The notes: generated from the letters alone by a model not told the origin. Counted from the first letter of the stretch, positions 8,401 through 17,970 are shown. The stretch is DNA of 64,000 nt from Aldrovandia affinis (GCA_029706075.1 JAINUG010000086.1:1735060-1799059), one strand, 5' to 3'. A program made the numbers and translations.

Positions 8401-10780
8401 CAACATAAACCTACCAAATCCACTATCAGAAATCTACTGGCACCAATCAGATTGCAGGAAGCCTAGGCCAGAAAAGTTAACAAATGTTATCCAGAGGCTC
8501 TATCAGAGAGACTGAAGTCAAGACTAGCCCTGAATGCAATGGCTAATTGATCTCACACCTAAGAGGGCCCTTTTCCCCCCCGCTCTGAAAGTGTGCAGCG
8601 GTGCACTTGTTAAAAAGGCCAGGTCTGGTTTATCTCCCCTCCTCAGCAGATTCAGAGATGTTGGCATATGAGATCAATTGTTTCAAACTACCACTTGTTC
8701 TGCACACCAGGTGGATACCTTTCTTCTACTTGGGCCTTGGCAAAGGTCCCTGCTTCATTATATTTGTCTCCTTGTGCTGATATGGTACACTCTATTAGCT
8801 GACTACGAAACCATTCTATCAAATATAGGCATATACATAGAAACATTTTTTATTTATTTTTTAAATCTGATATTTTCCGTTTTTTCTCACATTTTGGTGG
8901 CCAACTGTACCCTCTATTGATTCAATCCCCCCCGAGCTTGTGCCGGCTTCCTCCCCCCCGGGAGTGCTTGCGCCACACGGGGGGCCCCATATGAAAATTT
9001 TCAACTGTAAGTCCCCTACCTGCACAAATTATTACAGCTATGGTAAAGCACTACTATGCATGTGTTTATTCTATAAGGGGTTTTTGCTTCTCTGTCCCAA
9101 ACAAGCTACAACTGGAGCAATATCAAGCACCTGTGAGACTAACCCCCATTCTAACAGGGGGGGGCCCCATATGAACAAAAATTTTCAAAACTGTAAGTCA
9201 TAGATTTTGAGAATCCCTACCTGCAAACTCAAATTATTACAGCTATGGTAAAGCATTATAAAAAATTGCCTTTTAACCAACACAAACTATGCATGTGTTT
9301 ATTCTATAACTGCAGGGTTTTTGCTTCATTCTGTCCCAAACAAAAGCGTGGGAGGTAAAAACAACTGGAGCAATATCAAGCACCTGTGAGACTTACGAAT
9401 CGCCCCCTGTTAGAATGCGGGGTAAAGAAGCAATTGACCCTTCGCTAAACCACGCCCCCCTTAGTTACTGTTGCTAAGTCCGTCAAGCTTTCGGAGCCAG
9501 CATGGCGCTCCCACTGTCGCTAACTGCACTCCCTGGAGAAATATTGTCCAATTTTTGGAAAATAGAAAAAGCGATTTCAGATAGAAGCAGACAGAAGGGT
9601 CTACAATATGCATTTGAAGGTTATATTCAAGATATCACACTGACTCAGCAACAAAATGACATAAAAGAAATTAAGATAGAAGCGAAAGCCTACAGATCAG
9701 AGTAAAAGTGAACCACCGCATCACCTGGCGATTGAGACAGAGGACAACGACATTAAGGAGCAACACTGTTCCTGTAAAGCTGGGTAGGTCTCTATTCACT
9801 ATTATAATCATTAAAAAGCAAAAGCAGTAGGCCTATATAACATTACATTCAGTAGTAGGTTAGCTAGCATTAGCTAACTAATGTAACATTAGTAGCCTAT
9901 AGTGTGCTGTAATGACATTACTCTGGTTAGCTCCACAGGTAGCTCCATACCCTAGACCTCTGTAAAGCAAAAAATATCAGCAGTGTGTCAGCCCAGTCCT
10001 CCACAAGATTTGGGTACTCGGGACTGGGCTTCCCATTGACAAAGTGCTGAAATAGTAATGAAAAAATAGTATTACATTTTGACATCAAGGTAACGTTACC
10101 CACAGGTTTTTTAGAGCTTGACTGTAACATCTTAACGTTAGCAAGCTGGCTAGATCACGAATAACAAAGCTAACATTTAGTCTAACTTTACCAACGTTGC
10201 AACCTGGAGCTGTATATCCAGACCGTAGCCACGTTAGCTTAGATGGCTAACACTTTTCAGGATTTGATTTTGGTTTTGTAAAGGAAAAAAAACGTATATC
10301 TCCTTCCAACCTCTCTGGGTAACGAGTGTCACTGTTACAAGTGCCCCAGGCACAACGTTTAACCATAATTAGCTAAAAATCCACAAAACCAGCTCGAAAA
10401 TGAAGAAAATCTCTAATTTTTCAGTCAAAGTCAATGGAGCACAGCAAAAAACTGTCGGACCTCTGTCGGAGTCTGTCAAATACTGCGCTGTGATTGGCCA
10501 GTCTGCGTTTCGGGGCGTGGTTTAGCGAAGGGTCAATTGACACATTTTGACAATCAGCTGTGAAGCTGAGTGGAGAGAGAAAAATACAGTAGCAAAACAT
10601 GCAATCAAATATGGTCATTCCAGCTCCCATATGACAAACACATGGAACATCTTGTTTATGGTGAACTTACTTTGTTGCCCCTGAGGCTCTAGAAATAAGA
10701 ATACCAAATACCAGAGCCACAATCCAGATTAGGGTGATAAGAAACACCCCAGTGCCCACGCCCATCAGTGTCCCAGCCAT
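2351..10780 (-). CDS. tmem218: TMEM218, transmembrane protein 218 (three coding exons)
   Basis: Small multi-pass membrane protein of the ciliary transition zone. In human its loss causes Joubert/Meckel-type ciliopathy. The CDS is the complement of 10671-10780, 7490-7592 and 2351-2485: 110+103+135 = 348 nt, or 115 residues plus stop, the same length as human TMEM218. All borders are GT/AG, with phase 2 after exon 1 and phase 0 after exon 2. Visible hallmarks are the start MAGTL, the SRASGA motif at the end of the first membrane segment, a second hydrophobic segment ending in FPRS, then FFIGRYVLL and the C-terminal LEPVYAKPL. Three hydrophobic segments are seen (about residues 6-30, 38-57 and 81-100). 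The introns are full of transposon relics but the frame is intact, so the gene is probably functional. The family assignment is from recognition of these motifs. Confidence 0.95.
2486..3480. other. tmem218 intron 2, 3' part, no element recognised
   Basis: AT-rich intronic sequence with short homopolymers. No open frame, inverted repeat or known element was seen. Confidence 0.5.
3484..3780. repeat. Short tandem duplication of ~95-bp units
   Basis: An ~85-bp block at 3486-3567 (Thr-Gly-like text ACTTGGTCTGTGTATTGTTA ... TTTCAAATATCATTACAT) recurs nearly unchanged at 3680-3762. A partial third copy lies between them, sharing AAACAGACATGCTAATG and TTTCAAATATCATTACATTA. In the middle copy the centre is replaced by a SINE-like fragment at 3604-3634. 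The 113-codon open frame across it is a by-product of the repeat. Confidence 0.7.
3604..3634 (-). repeat. SINE fragment inside tandem repeat
   Basis: About 30 bp read on the minus strand (TGGGACCACATATACTGAAA then an ATGCATTC block) match the segment just after the tRNA-like head of the SINE at 60793-60940. It has neither A box nor tail. Too short for certainty, but the match is almost exact. Confidence 0.5.
3913..5229 (+). mobile_element. Tc1/mariner-like DNA transposon, decayed
   Basis: A 1.3-kb element flanked by TA (3911-3912 and 5230-5231). Its ends are inverted (left CAGGGAGTAGACAAAATAAT, right complement CAAGGGGTAGACAAAATAAT), and a second inverted block, TTTCATATTAATGTCAATAC, occurs inward at about 4007 and 5130, giving an IR/DR-type terminus of about 200 bp. 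The transposase relic is on the plus strand. The element sits in tmem218 intron 2, opposite to the gene's direction. Confidence 0.9.
4046..4930 (+). pseudogene. Tc1-like transposase pseudogene
   Basis: The helix-turn-helix part is readable at about 4050-4250, followed by RRTLNRIV, the catalytic-domain entry IWFDESSF (about 4457), PTVKHGGE, the second catalytic region QDNNAPH (about 4731) and SPDLNII (about 4825). Reading needs several frame changes and contains internal stops. The codon that should encode the catalytic glutamate after SPDLNII is TAA, and the second catalytic aspartate is read as N. It cannot encode an active transposase. Confidence 0.85.
5232..5625. other. Intronic spacer
   Basis: A short TATATA run (5238-5250) directly follows the Tc1 element. 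No other feature is recognised. Confidence 0.4.
5630..5800. promoter_or_regulatory. Candidate conserved non-coding block in tmem218 intron 2
   Basis: A unique GC-richer stretch with tandem homeodomain-like TTAATTAGCCAATTAGCCAG and several other ATTAG/TAATTG cores (5680-5780), with no open frame and no repeat character. The regulatory role is inferred from composition only. Confidence 0.25.
5810..6260. other. Intronic spacer
   Basis: Overlapping short open frames on the minus strand show no domain. No mobile element recognised. Confidence 0.4.
6265..6843. mobile_element. hAT/Charlie-like MITE
   Basis: A 579-bp non-coding element whose first ~60 bp (CAGTGGTTCTCAAACTCAGT ... ACTGTGCATACTGGTTTTTG) recur inverted at the right end (complement of 6782-6843). 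Ends reading CAGTGGTTCTCAAACT are the signature of vertebrate hAT-Charlie elements. Interior open frames are not transposase. The expected 8-bp target duplication is not preserved. It lies in tmem218 intron 2. Confidence 0.75.
7093..7186 (+). repeat. Left arm of 94-bp inverted duplication
   Basis: This stretch (core GAGATAAACCAGACCTGGCC) recurs as the reverse complement at 8562-8653 with only a handful of differences. The arms flank tmem218 exon 2 at a 1.4-kb separation. No transposon ends, target duplication or coding potential were identified, so the origin is unknown. Confidence 0.8.
7490..7592 (-). CDS. tmem218: tmem218 second coding exon
   Basis: This 103-nt exon has a CTGCCAG acceptor just above 7592 and a GTAAG donor just below 7490. 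It encodes the second hydrophobic segment (LSIIPVFFLALITTLILVFF) and a short acidic loop ending in REVE, matching the EVEV region of mammalian TMEM218. It lies between the two arms of a 94-bp inverted duplication (7093-7186 and 8562-8653). Confidence 0.92.
7600..8560. other. tmem218 intron 1 spacer
   Basis: AT-rich intronic DNA. No repeat family, exon or inverted structure recognised. Confidence 0.4.
8562..8653 (-). repeat. Right arm of 94-bp inverted duplication
   Basis: Reverse complement of the block at 7093-7186, including the shared tract CTTTTTAACAAG and the purine-pyrimidine border GGGCCCTCT. Homology stops abruptly on both sides. It lies in the tmem218 intron between the first and second coding exons. 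Confidence 0.8.
8979..9418 (+). repeat. Imperfect direct duplication of a ~180-260-bp unit
   Basis: The unit beginning GGGGCCCCATATGAA at 8979 is repeated at 9157. Shared text includes TATGCATGTGTTTATTCTAT and AACTGGAGCAATATCAAGCA. The first copy is shorter by many small scattered gaps. A CATTCTAACAG piece at its end appears inverted (CTGTTAGAATG) at the end of the second copy. No coding content. Confidence 0.7.
9502..9783 (+). pseudogene. SWIM-domain exon relic of ISL2EU-type element
   Basis: An open frame starts at ATG 9502 (MALPLSLTALPGEI) and runs to 9705. Shifting by one base near 9700 continues into KSEPPHHLAIETE and EQHCSCKAG at 9761-9783, followed by a GTAGGT splice donor. The pattern 'YRS-x-PHH ... 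CSCKAG' matches the start of the SWIM zinc-binding region (C-x-C ... C-x-H) in SWIM/YqaJ proteins of fish elements. The C-x-H half and the nuclease domain are absent. The frameshift and missing exons mark it as broken. Confidence 0.55.
9961..10046 (-). pseudogene. THAP-domain exon relic
   Basis: On the minus strand a TTTCAG acceptor precedes HFVNGKPSPEYPNLVEDW and ADTL. THAP zinc-finger domains end with HF-V-x-GKPS ... DW-x-P-TL, so this fits the last THAP exon of an ISL2EU-like transposase. The upstream zinc-binding C2CH part and the catalytic domain were not found. Confidence 0.5.
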
Positions 10781-10844
10781 TCTTTCCATATGAGCAGAAT
10801 CTACACTTCTGGCCCCCTCGTTCTGCCACAGTTATGATAGGATC
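10671..10844 (-). CDS. tmem218: tmem218 first coding exon with 5'-UTR part
   Basis: The ATG is the complement of 10778-10780, and 110 coding nucleotides run to 10671 ahead of a GTAAGT donor. The first two bases of a lysine codon are left at the end and are completed by the first base of the next exon. Upstream of the ATG, 10781-10844 is 5' UTR bounded by a TTGCAG acceptor, so at least one further non-coding exon exists. The encoded first membrane segment is rich in V, L, I and F. Confidence 0.9.
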
Positions 10845-10881
10845 CTGCAATACATTAAAGAGTATTAGTGGATAGCTAGCT

Positions 10882-10882
<1 letters not shown>

Positions 10883-10934
<52 letters not shown>
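10883..10934. repeat. (AC)26 microsatellite
   Basis: Uninterrupted AC dinucleotide tract in the tmem218 5'-UTR intron. Overlapping open frames rich in VCVC are artefacts of it. Confidence 0.97.
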
Positions 10935-10939
<5 letters not shown>

Positions 10940-12250
10940 CAGTGATATATATCTGTGCCTTTTCCAGCTTGCTATCAATATGTTGGCAATGCAGAAACAG
11001 CACTCGGAGTGTACTGAGGCTCTTGAGCGTTCTGCAAGGTATACAGCAGCTACGCAGATCAAATGGGGCGTAATAAAGTACTTAAGAAGCTCCCCGAGTT
11101 GAACATGTAAAAGAAAATTACATTCGTGAATCAATACATGCAATATATCCACCCTATATGTTGTTAGGACAGGTTTCTGGGTTTCACGCTTTTATTTTGT
11201 GTCTGCATATTTTGGGTACAGTTGTCCACATGGAAGCAAGCGTACAAATGTATGAAACATGGAAAATGAAGACGGCATTAAACGAATACGCATCTAATTG
11301 AATAAATACACTTTACAGACTGGCTGAGAAAAGCCTATATTTTGACTATTTGGAATAAAACAGACTCTGTTCTTAGTGGTGAGGACCAACGACAAATGAA
11401 TTGGCACGTCCATTGAATGTTATCTGCATATACGTAATCTCGACTCAATACAAATATCAGCTCTAGTATGTTATTTGATAGTTTCACAGCTAGGGTTTTA
11501 ACTGATAGTTAGCTCATGTTAGCTCATTAAATGAATAACATGTATCACTTCCTGTCAAAATGGCTTGGGCTATTCAAGTCCAGGCTAGATGCAGTACTAG
11601 ATACTCTTTAGATGAGGACATGACGAGCCTAGATGGTCCGAACGGCCCGTTCTCGTCATTATGTATTATGTTCTTATGTTCTAAAATATTATAGCACGAA
11701 CGTAACCTCTCTACAAGATTAACGTTATTAGTTACTTGACTGTTTACTTGGCCGTGATGCTATAAACACTCGCCTGTGCCTGGACTCTGCATTTCTACAG
11801 CCACTTGCTAACGTTATTAACGTTACTGTCACCTTGCTAAATTAGATAACGTTTGCTAACCAGAGAGATTAGCTATGACTCTATCAAGCTAGCTGGCTTG
11901 TTTTATCAGTTATCTTATATCGCTAAGTACACAAATATATTATAGCAAGACTTTATTTAGCAATACATTTAGAAATAATGTATTTTATAACAGAGAAATA
12001 CTTTCTCGCTTGGGGAAATACTCCAACAGACAATAAATCAATTTCCATAATTTAGCAAACGTTAGCTAATGTTAATGTTAGTGTAACGTTACGTTGGTGC
12101 AAGCTATCTTGGTGGCACCAAAGATACATCTGTGGCGAGCAGTGTGTTTGGTTGTAAAGACTTATATTGTAATATAATAAAACGCCAGTCGACTCGCTGT
12201 ATATCTCATTGGCCTTTTCTACGCGATAAAGCTAGCTAACTAAGTTAGCT
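10940..12250. other. tmem218 5' intron, GTTAGCTAAC-rich
   Basis: Apart from the LINE tail, the stretch is AT-rich intron with many copies of GTTAGCTAAC/AACGTTA-type words (11500-12110 and 12225-12260). No exon recognised. Confidence 0.45.
11545..11690 (+). repeat. CR1-like LINE 3'-end fragment
   Basis: The text from 'GGCTTGGGCTATTCAAGTCC' through 'GACGAGCCTAGATGGTCCGA' and 'TTCTCGTCATTATG' to a TTATGTTC tandem tail resembles a common fish LINE 3' end, in which the element finishes in repeats of an 8-mer. No open frame remains. Recognition is by the end motif only. Confidence 0.5.
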
Positions 12251-12257
12251 AACTTAC

Positions 12258-12440
12258 GTTATAACCTGAGCAAAAATATTTTTGTTACCTCTCCTGCCGT
12301 GGTCTGTGGCTTCCTTAGTTACCAGTGCTTACATATCGTCCACTGCCACAGGTTAAACGTTGGGAACAAACAGCCATTCACAGTCATCGTTGTTAAATGA
12401 CCAGGGCTGCTGGGAACTGTAGTGTATAGTGTTATTTCTT
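12258..12440 (-). promoter_or_regulatory. tmem218: tmem218 promoter and non-coding first exon region
   Basis: Two possible minus-strand donors lie at the left edge: a full GTAAGT just below 12258 and a weaker GTAACA just below 12289. Either would feed the acceptor above 10844. The transcription start should lie just right of these, near the SBS-like motif at 12404-12423. The absence of a TATA box near it would fit a housekeeping-type promoter. Exon limits are inferred. Confidence 0.45.
12404..12423 (-). promoter_or_regulatory. ZNF143/THAP11 (SBS)-like site
   Basis: Read on the minus strand the site is ACTACAGTTCCCAGCAGCCC, which matches the ACTACA-TTCCCAGC core of the ZNF143/SBS element used by many vertebrate housekeeping and ciliary gene promoters. 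It sits where the tmem218 start site is expected. Confidence 0.6.
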
Positions 12441-12449
12441 CCCTTGAAA

Positions 12450-13230
12450 CCTGAGATTACACAGGTTTCCACATGCAGTGATTTATCGTTCGGATGTTAG
12501 ACCTGCAATTGTATACCTTCAGACAATAAAATATAGCTATAGTATAGGTCTGTAATAGTGTAACTTATTTTGCTCCAAGCTCACCATTCAAGTCATAATG
12601 ACTGTTTCGTCATAATCACGACGTGCCACATTAGCTTGTTCGATAACGTCAACAAGCTAGCAGTAGCACATACTGTCATTTATAGCTATCTTATTACACG
12701 ATACATAAAACGTAAAAACAACAATTAGCAATAGTAGTGTCGGGCGTCAGCAGGATATACCTTATTGCAAGTGTGCACAGCCATAGATTATTGTGCCCTT
12801 TCCTTTTGTTTTATCAGCGCTTTACAGTTGCAACATGTATGATTTTTGTCATTCCCGAGGATTCTGCAGTTATTATACTGTATTATATATAGTTCTCAAG
12901 TTCCTCGTGACTGAGCGAAGAGGCTGGCGTTGTCTCTTCATTTCGTCAGAATCCAGGATCTTTTACCATCCTGATAACATTTTTTTATGAGCGTATTTCA
13001 TATTAAGTGCTATTTAGGTAGCCTAATTATAAATTCGTAGTATTTGCTTAATAGTATTAATAGTATTTGTATATTTATTTATTGATTTTCAACAATGATG
13101 TTCCTAAAAGATCAGTTTGCGGTTAAGTGAAATAACACAGAAAACCCAGTTTGAGAGTCAGTTACAAATTACGTCAACAGGGGGCCGGCAGACACCGTGG
13201 ATAGATTGGAGCAGAAGCGAGGCTCGGGGT
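12450..13230. other. Intergenic stretch right of tmem218
   Basis: AT-rich, no exon recognised. If gene order is as in mammals, the next gene (pknox2, plus strand) would start to the right. Confidence 0.35.
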
Positions 13231-13231
13231 G

Positions 13232-13322
13232 TGTGGTTATTCTGGGGGGGGAGGTGGTAGTGGTGGGGTAGGGGGTGAGGAGGTAGAGTGGGGGGTGGTG
13301 GGGGGGGGTGGTGGGAGGTGTC
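13232..13322 (+). repeat. G-rich GGTGG tract with G-quadruplex potential
   Basis: About 90 bp of nearly pure G/T/A with at least ten runs of three or more G's (including GGGGGGGGTGGTGGG). Minus-strand open frames rich in P and H are by-products. Confidence 0.8.
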
Positions 13323-13531
13323 TTGGATGGCAGACGTCACTCGTTGTGCAGGGGAGTATAGGCTGTGTTGTCAGCCCAGTGTCAGTCTGATGAAGATTGG
13401 CATTCAGGTAGGCTGTCATTCATTTTCAATGTCAGAGCAGAGACTAGCCTTACACTACGGCGTCTTTTTTTCTTCGCTCTCATTACAAAAGGCAGGACAT
13501 TATTCATACAGACAGGGCTAGGGTAGAGGGG

Positions 13532-13536
<5 letters not shown>

Positions 13537-13612
<76 letters not shown>
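13537..13612. repeat. (AG)38 microsatellite
   Basis: Uninterrupted 76-bp AG tract followed by GAGGGAGGA-type purine sequence to about 13685, making a ~150-bp polypurine strand. Serine/leucine-rich open frames on the other strand are artefacts. Confidence 0.97.
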
Positions 13613-13618
<6 letters not shown>

Positions 13619-13689
13619 GGAGGGAGGAGGGAAAGAGATGGTAGAGAGAGTGTGATAGAGGGAGGGAGGAGGAGAGGAAAGAGGGATCA

Positions 13690-16600
13690 CATTTTGAAGA
13701 GATAGCTACATTTTGTACAGAAGTGAGAAAGGGAAACGGCGGATTTTTCCGATGCGGTATTTGGATTAAGAAAATGTAATGGTAATTTTTTGCCGTCAGC
13801 AAATTCACAGACCAGACAAAATCGTCTTCACACTATCTGAATCAGAAAGACTTATGAAACACTGTTTTCTTTTAAGAAAGCGATATGTTTTGGCGTTGTA
13901 TTGACTAACGTTACAGGGTGTTCTTGAAAGTAATCTGTTGACTACATTATATGTGCCAGTGCTGTGCAGAGGCATTTATTTATTTATTTATTTATTTAAA
14001 GGCCTAATTTGAAGTGCCGATTATATTTGATATAATCGCATATTTTCACATCTAGTCAGGAATTCAAATGTTTATATTTTCTTTCAGTTCTGAGTCATTG
14101 TGGTCTATGTGGTCTATTAAGCGTTTTTCCTGTACAACCAAAATCTAAAGGTTTATGACTGTACGTCTGTTCTTTCAAGTTTAGCTCATTAGCCTTGCAG
14201 TAAACAGTCCGACCGAATGGACAGTAAGCTAGGCTATATTTTCCTCAGTGCACTTTAGAAGTTTTATTGTAGGAATGTATGTAGCTGTACTAATATTGCA
14301 GTATTCATTAATTGAGTATTTTTGTGTCGTTAAACTCTTTGCTTTTTCTATTTGTATTAACCATAAAAGTTTAGAAGACTATCTATACCAGGCTATAAAA
14401 TGTAGTGTCTTGCAACATGTTGTTTTACTTAACATTAATTAACAATAACAACAAAAAACCTTTTTTCTTTGAGTTGAGCATCCAACAAACTTACGTTTGA
14501 TGCATTTATCATTCAAAGGGGTTGGTTTCATTGACATTTCATCAACATAGATCAATAATACAAAAATATTTGTCGCCAATAAATTAGGCGTTCGTTAAAA
14601 ATCAGGTGCAAAACTAGTTTCACCACACAGTATGAAATAAAAAAGTTGCCTGCATTTTTATCCTTCCCCCCATATTTCAAAAATCGCAAATTAACTTCAA
14701 ATAATAGCAACTTGTTTTATACAGGCGCCTCAACTGTGATTGTCAATTGTGAAAACAAAAATACGCAAAAGTTAAATGACCAAAACTACCGAGTCTTATT
14801 TAGGAATTCATTGCTAGAAGCATCGGTACATTTTTCATTTTACTGTACTTTAAAATACGTTTATGACCAAAAAAACTTCGAAATAGTCCTTTCAATAGTC
14901 GTTTTTATACCGCATCGAGCTTGTCTAAACCCAAGTGCGAGTAAAACTTTGTTATGGGTCTATATTTAGCCCACCTGCAGTATTATAAGTTTACATTTGC
15001 AGAAGAGTTCAATGGAAAATTGTTCAGTTTCATTCCAAGATTTATGTCCTTGTACTATTAAATAAGTTATGGTAACTTCAGAGCCTTCACTGTGTCACAC
15101 AAAGAGAGAGAGAGAGAGAGAGAGAAGAGAGATGTTATGCAGTCTACAAATATGTCAATGTCTAAATGAGGTCATAAACTGTTTGTCTCAATATGTAGTA
15201 TAGCCTAATATTTCATTAGCCTCCAACCAAAAACTGAACCGGCATATTTTTCTGCAGTGTAATTGACACATCAAATCTAAACATTTAAGAAAAACTGCTA
15301 ACCGACTTTGACAGAATATTATTCGAATTAATCTGTAGCCTATCTGGTTAGGGTGGTGGAATTAAATGTTGCTCAACTCAATGGCTCTTGCTGTCAGCAG
15401 CCAGACCGTTCCAGTATTTGCTTTTCACGGCTGAGGAATATCCTGTAGGCTCTCTCCAGTCCACACATTGCCACTCTTTGTGTGGAGCTGTTCACTGCTC
15501 GCTTACCCAATTCTATTTCGGTTTCCGCGTTCCAAAATTAGATTTTTTTCTCACCTGACGGGTAAAGAATTTGTCGTTAACTGGACAAACAGTTTATGAC
15601 AAGCAATATTTTAATAGACTTGGAAACATTTGACTTTGATCCATGACTAATATATCTTTAACCACCTAAGAATGTTTGGTGGACATATCTCTTTATCGAC
15701 CTTACATATATTTAAAATGTGTCTACAAAGGTACACACACATACACAAACACTCACATGCATACATTATGTAATCACCCAAGAGTTTAGTTATTTTTCTG
15801 AATGAAATAATGGCGTATATCTCTCGATTTTTACATATTTGTTATTATTTTGCAGTATATATATTGCTACAAATCATGATAGGTTTGAAATCATGATTAT
15901 GTGGGTCTTTTGACCAGAGATCATCAACCAAGGTCCTTTTCAATAATTGCTTTATATTACTGTTTTAATATCATATCAAGAATGTACAATATGTCAATAA
16001 AGATCAAACAAACATATCACGTTGTTTGATAGTTGTTCATGTACATTACGTTTGTCTACATATGTGTTGCAGAGTATTCTCTGGTGACTTTTGTGAGAAA
16101 AGTTGTGTTTATGATATTGGTCAGTCACCCTTTAAATTATGCTATCATTATCATTTTGTTATATTATACATTATATATTATATATATTATTTTCAACAAA
16201 AAGCTATATAAAGCTAATATATAAATATGAGAGGTACCCCTTTATTTATAGAGGACAGCCCTACTGTGCACTCAGCTGCATGCATTTTGTTGTGTTTGTC
16301 ATTTCTTTACTGTCCAAAGTCTGAGTAAGAGAACAATTGGCTTTAATTTCAGTCTAAATAGGTTTTAATGACCTATGTCCACATAAAGTAAACATCTGGA
16401 AGTTTGCATTTCAGCGATTGTGATTCATACTGCTCACATCATATATGTATATGTATATGTATATGTTCTTTTGTCAAAACAGTTTGTAGTGACATGCCAT
16501 CTCTTGCACACATTGAACACGGATTTGATGCCATAAATCTTTTTGCTTTGCTCTCATTGCCTTGTATTTGAACCTTCAACACAGGAAATAAGATAAGTAC

Positions 16601-17960
16601 ACCACTGAGATAAGCAATACGTAGGTTTATTACTTTGCAAGCCAACTAGCTAAGTCGTGGGATTCTGAAATTGAGCTCTCTGTGTCCCAGTTTACAATCC
16701 TCAGATGCATTACATATGCAGAAATGCCATCTTCCGATACTGTTTCAGAGTAAATATGAAAAGAAAAAGGTTAAATGTTTAAATAGTGCTTGATAAGAAC
16801 TGATTTGTGTCTCTTCTCATGTTATTTTCGCAGATTTATTTTTTCTGATCATCATAATTTTAATCATTTTTAAAACCATAGCAATGTGTTAAAATGTAGT
16901 TGTAATCAATGATTTAGAATCGTTTATTTGCACAAATAAGAAAGGTACTGTATTTTACCTTCAATGCATACAACAGCCCCATTGCTAGGGTGGTTTCCTG
17001 TGAGGTATAAATATTGTGCTTTTTAGCACAACTGTGTATACTTAAGCTTTACACCCCAAAATAGACAATCTAAAATAATACATAATGCATAAAAACCAGA
17101 CAAAATGTTAAATATTATGTTTAATGTGACTGGTGATTCAAATAGATTTGCATGTGGTGTGCAATGGAAATGCTCATCCAGCACATAAACCAATTCTAAA
17201 CGGTGTTATTCCTCATGGGTGGCAAAATCTTTTTAGGTAATGTTTGATTATGCTTTTTAAAAGTGTACCTCATTTGAGAGGAAAGGGGTAAAGAATGGTG
17301 CCATCAAAATCATTTGTGTGCCTAAGAGGGAACATAAACTATCACACGTTTGTTGTCTGAGGTACTAAAAGATACCCCCATTATACCCTTTATATGACAG
17401 TGCCATGTCTATTGCATACTGTGATCATGCCTATTTGAGCCTCTAAGCAGAAGGAAAATGACTTAATTTGCAGGTGTGTTGCATTGACTATTATTAAAAA
17501 GCATGCAAAAATGACAACTGCAACGCTAACATACTGTAATGTGGCAACACACATACTGTAGACCAGGCATAGGTATGTTAATGTTGTGATGCTGAGGTTC
17601 TGTGAGGCTATGGTTGTTGTTTGGCAGATAGAGATAATGCCAATTTAAATGCAAGCCCCGCTGTGATCTTAATTGGTGATTTGTGTCATGGGACAACCAG
17701 CCCAGGGGCAAAAACACAAATACAAAATATCCAGGCATCATCTGCATTTTCCCATTTCCCACTTTCTGGGAAAATGACTTTATGAGGTGAAATTGTATGA
17801 TTCCTGCAGCTTTCCTTTTTCTTGTCTGATCACTATATTAGACAAGAAAGACTTGCTTCAGAATGAAGGGAACTGCTTGGCGAGCAAATGTTTTAACCTA
17901 TTTAGGTGTTGTCTTATGTCCTTATGGCTGTAGAAACAATGAGCATCTAAAACAACCCAT
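13690..17960. other. Non-coding, no gene recognised
   Basis: Mostly AT-rich unique DNA. Small repeats only: TTTA at 13974-13999, GA at 15104-15124 and TATATG at 16441-16464. No open frame shows a domain or splice context. Confidence 0.45.
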
Positions 17961-17970
17961 CCATTTTTGA

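Larger units (their letters stand above)
9431..10539. mobile_element. ISL2EU-type (PIF/Harbinger superfamily) element, degenerate
   Basis: An 1,109-bp element bounded by perfect 28-bp inverted repeats (9431-9458 and 10512-10539, starting CAATTGACCCTTCGCTAAAC). Inside are a plus-strand exon relic ending in a SWIM-type CSCKAG motif and a minus-strand relic resembling the end of a THAP domain. Fish ISL2EU elements carry a THAP transposase gene and a SWIM/YqaJ-nuclease gene, so this looks like an internally deleted copy. No clear target duplication is seen. It lies in the tmem218 intron. Confidence 0.65.

Noticed and set aside
10689-11152. Open frames with long VCVCVC runs
   Set aside because: Translation of the AC microsatellite and antisense overlap with the tmem218 exon.
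13382-13808. Open frames rich in Ser/Leu around 13.5 kb
   Set aside because: Translation of the AG microsatellite.
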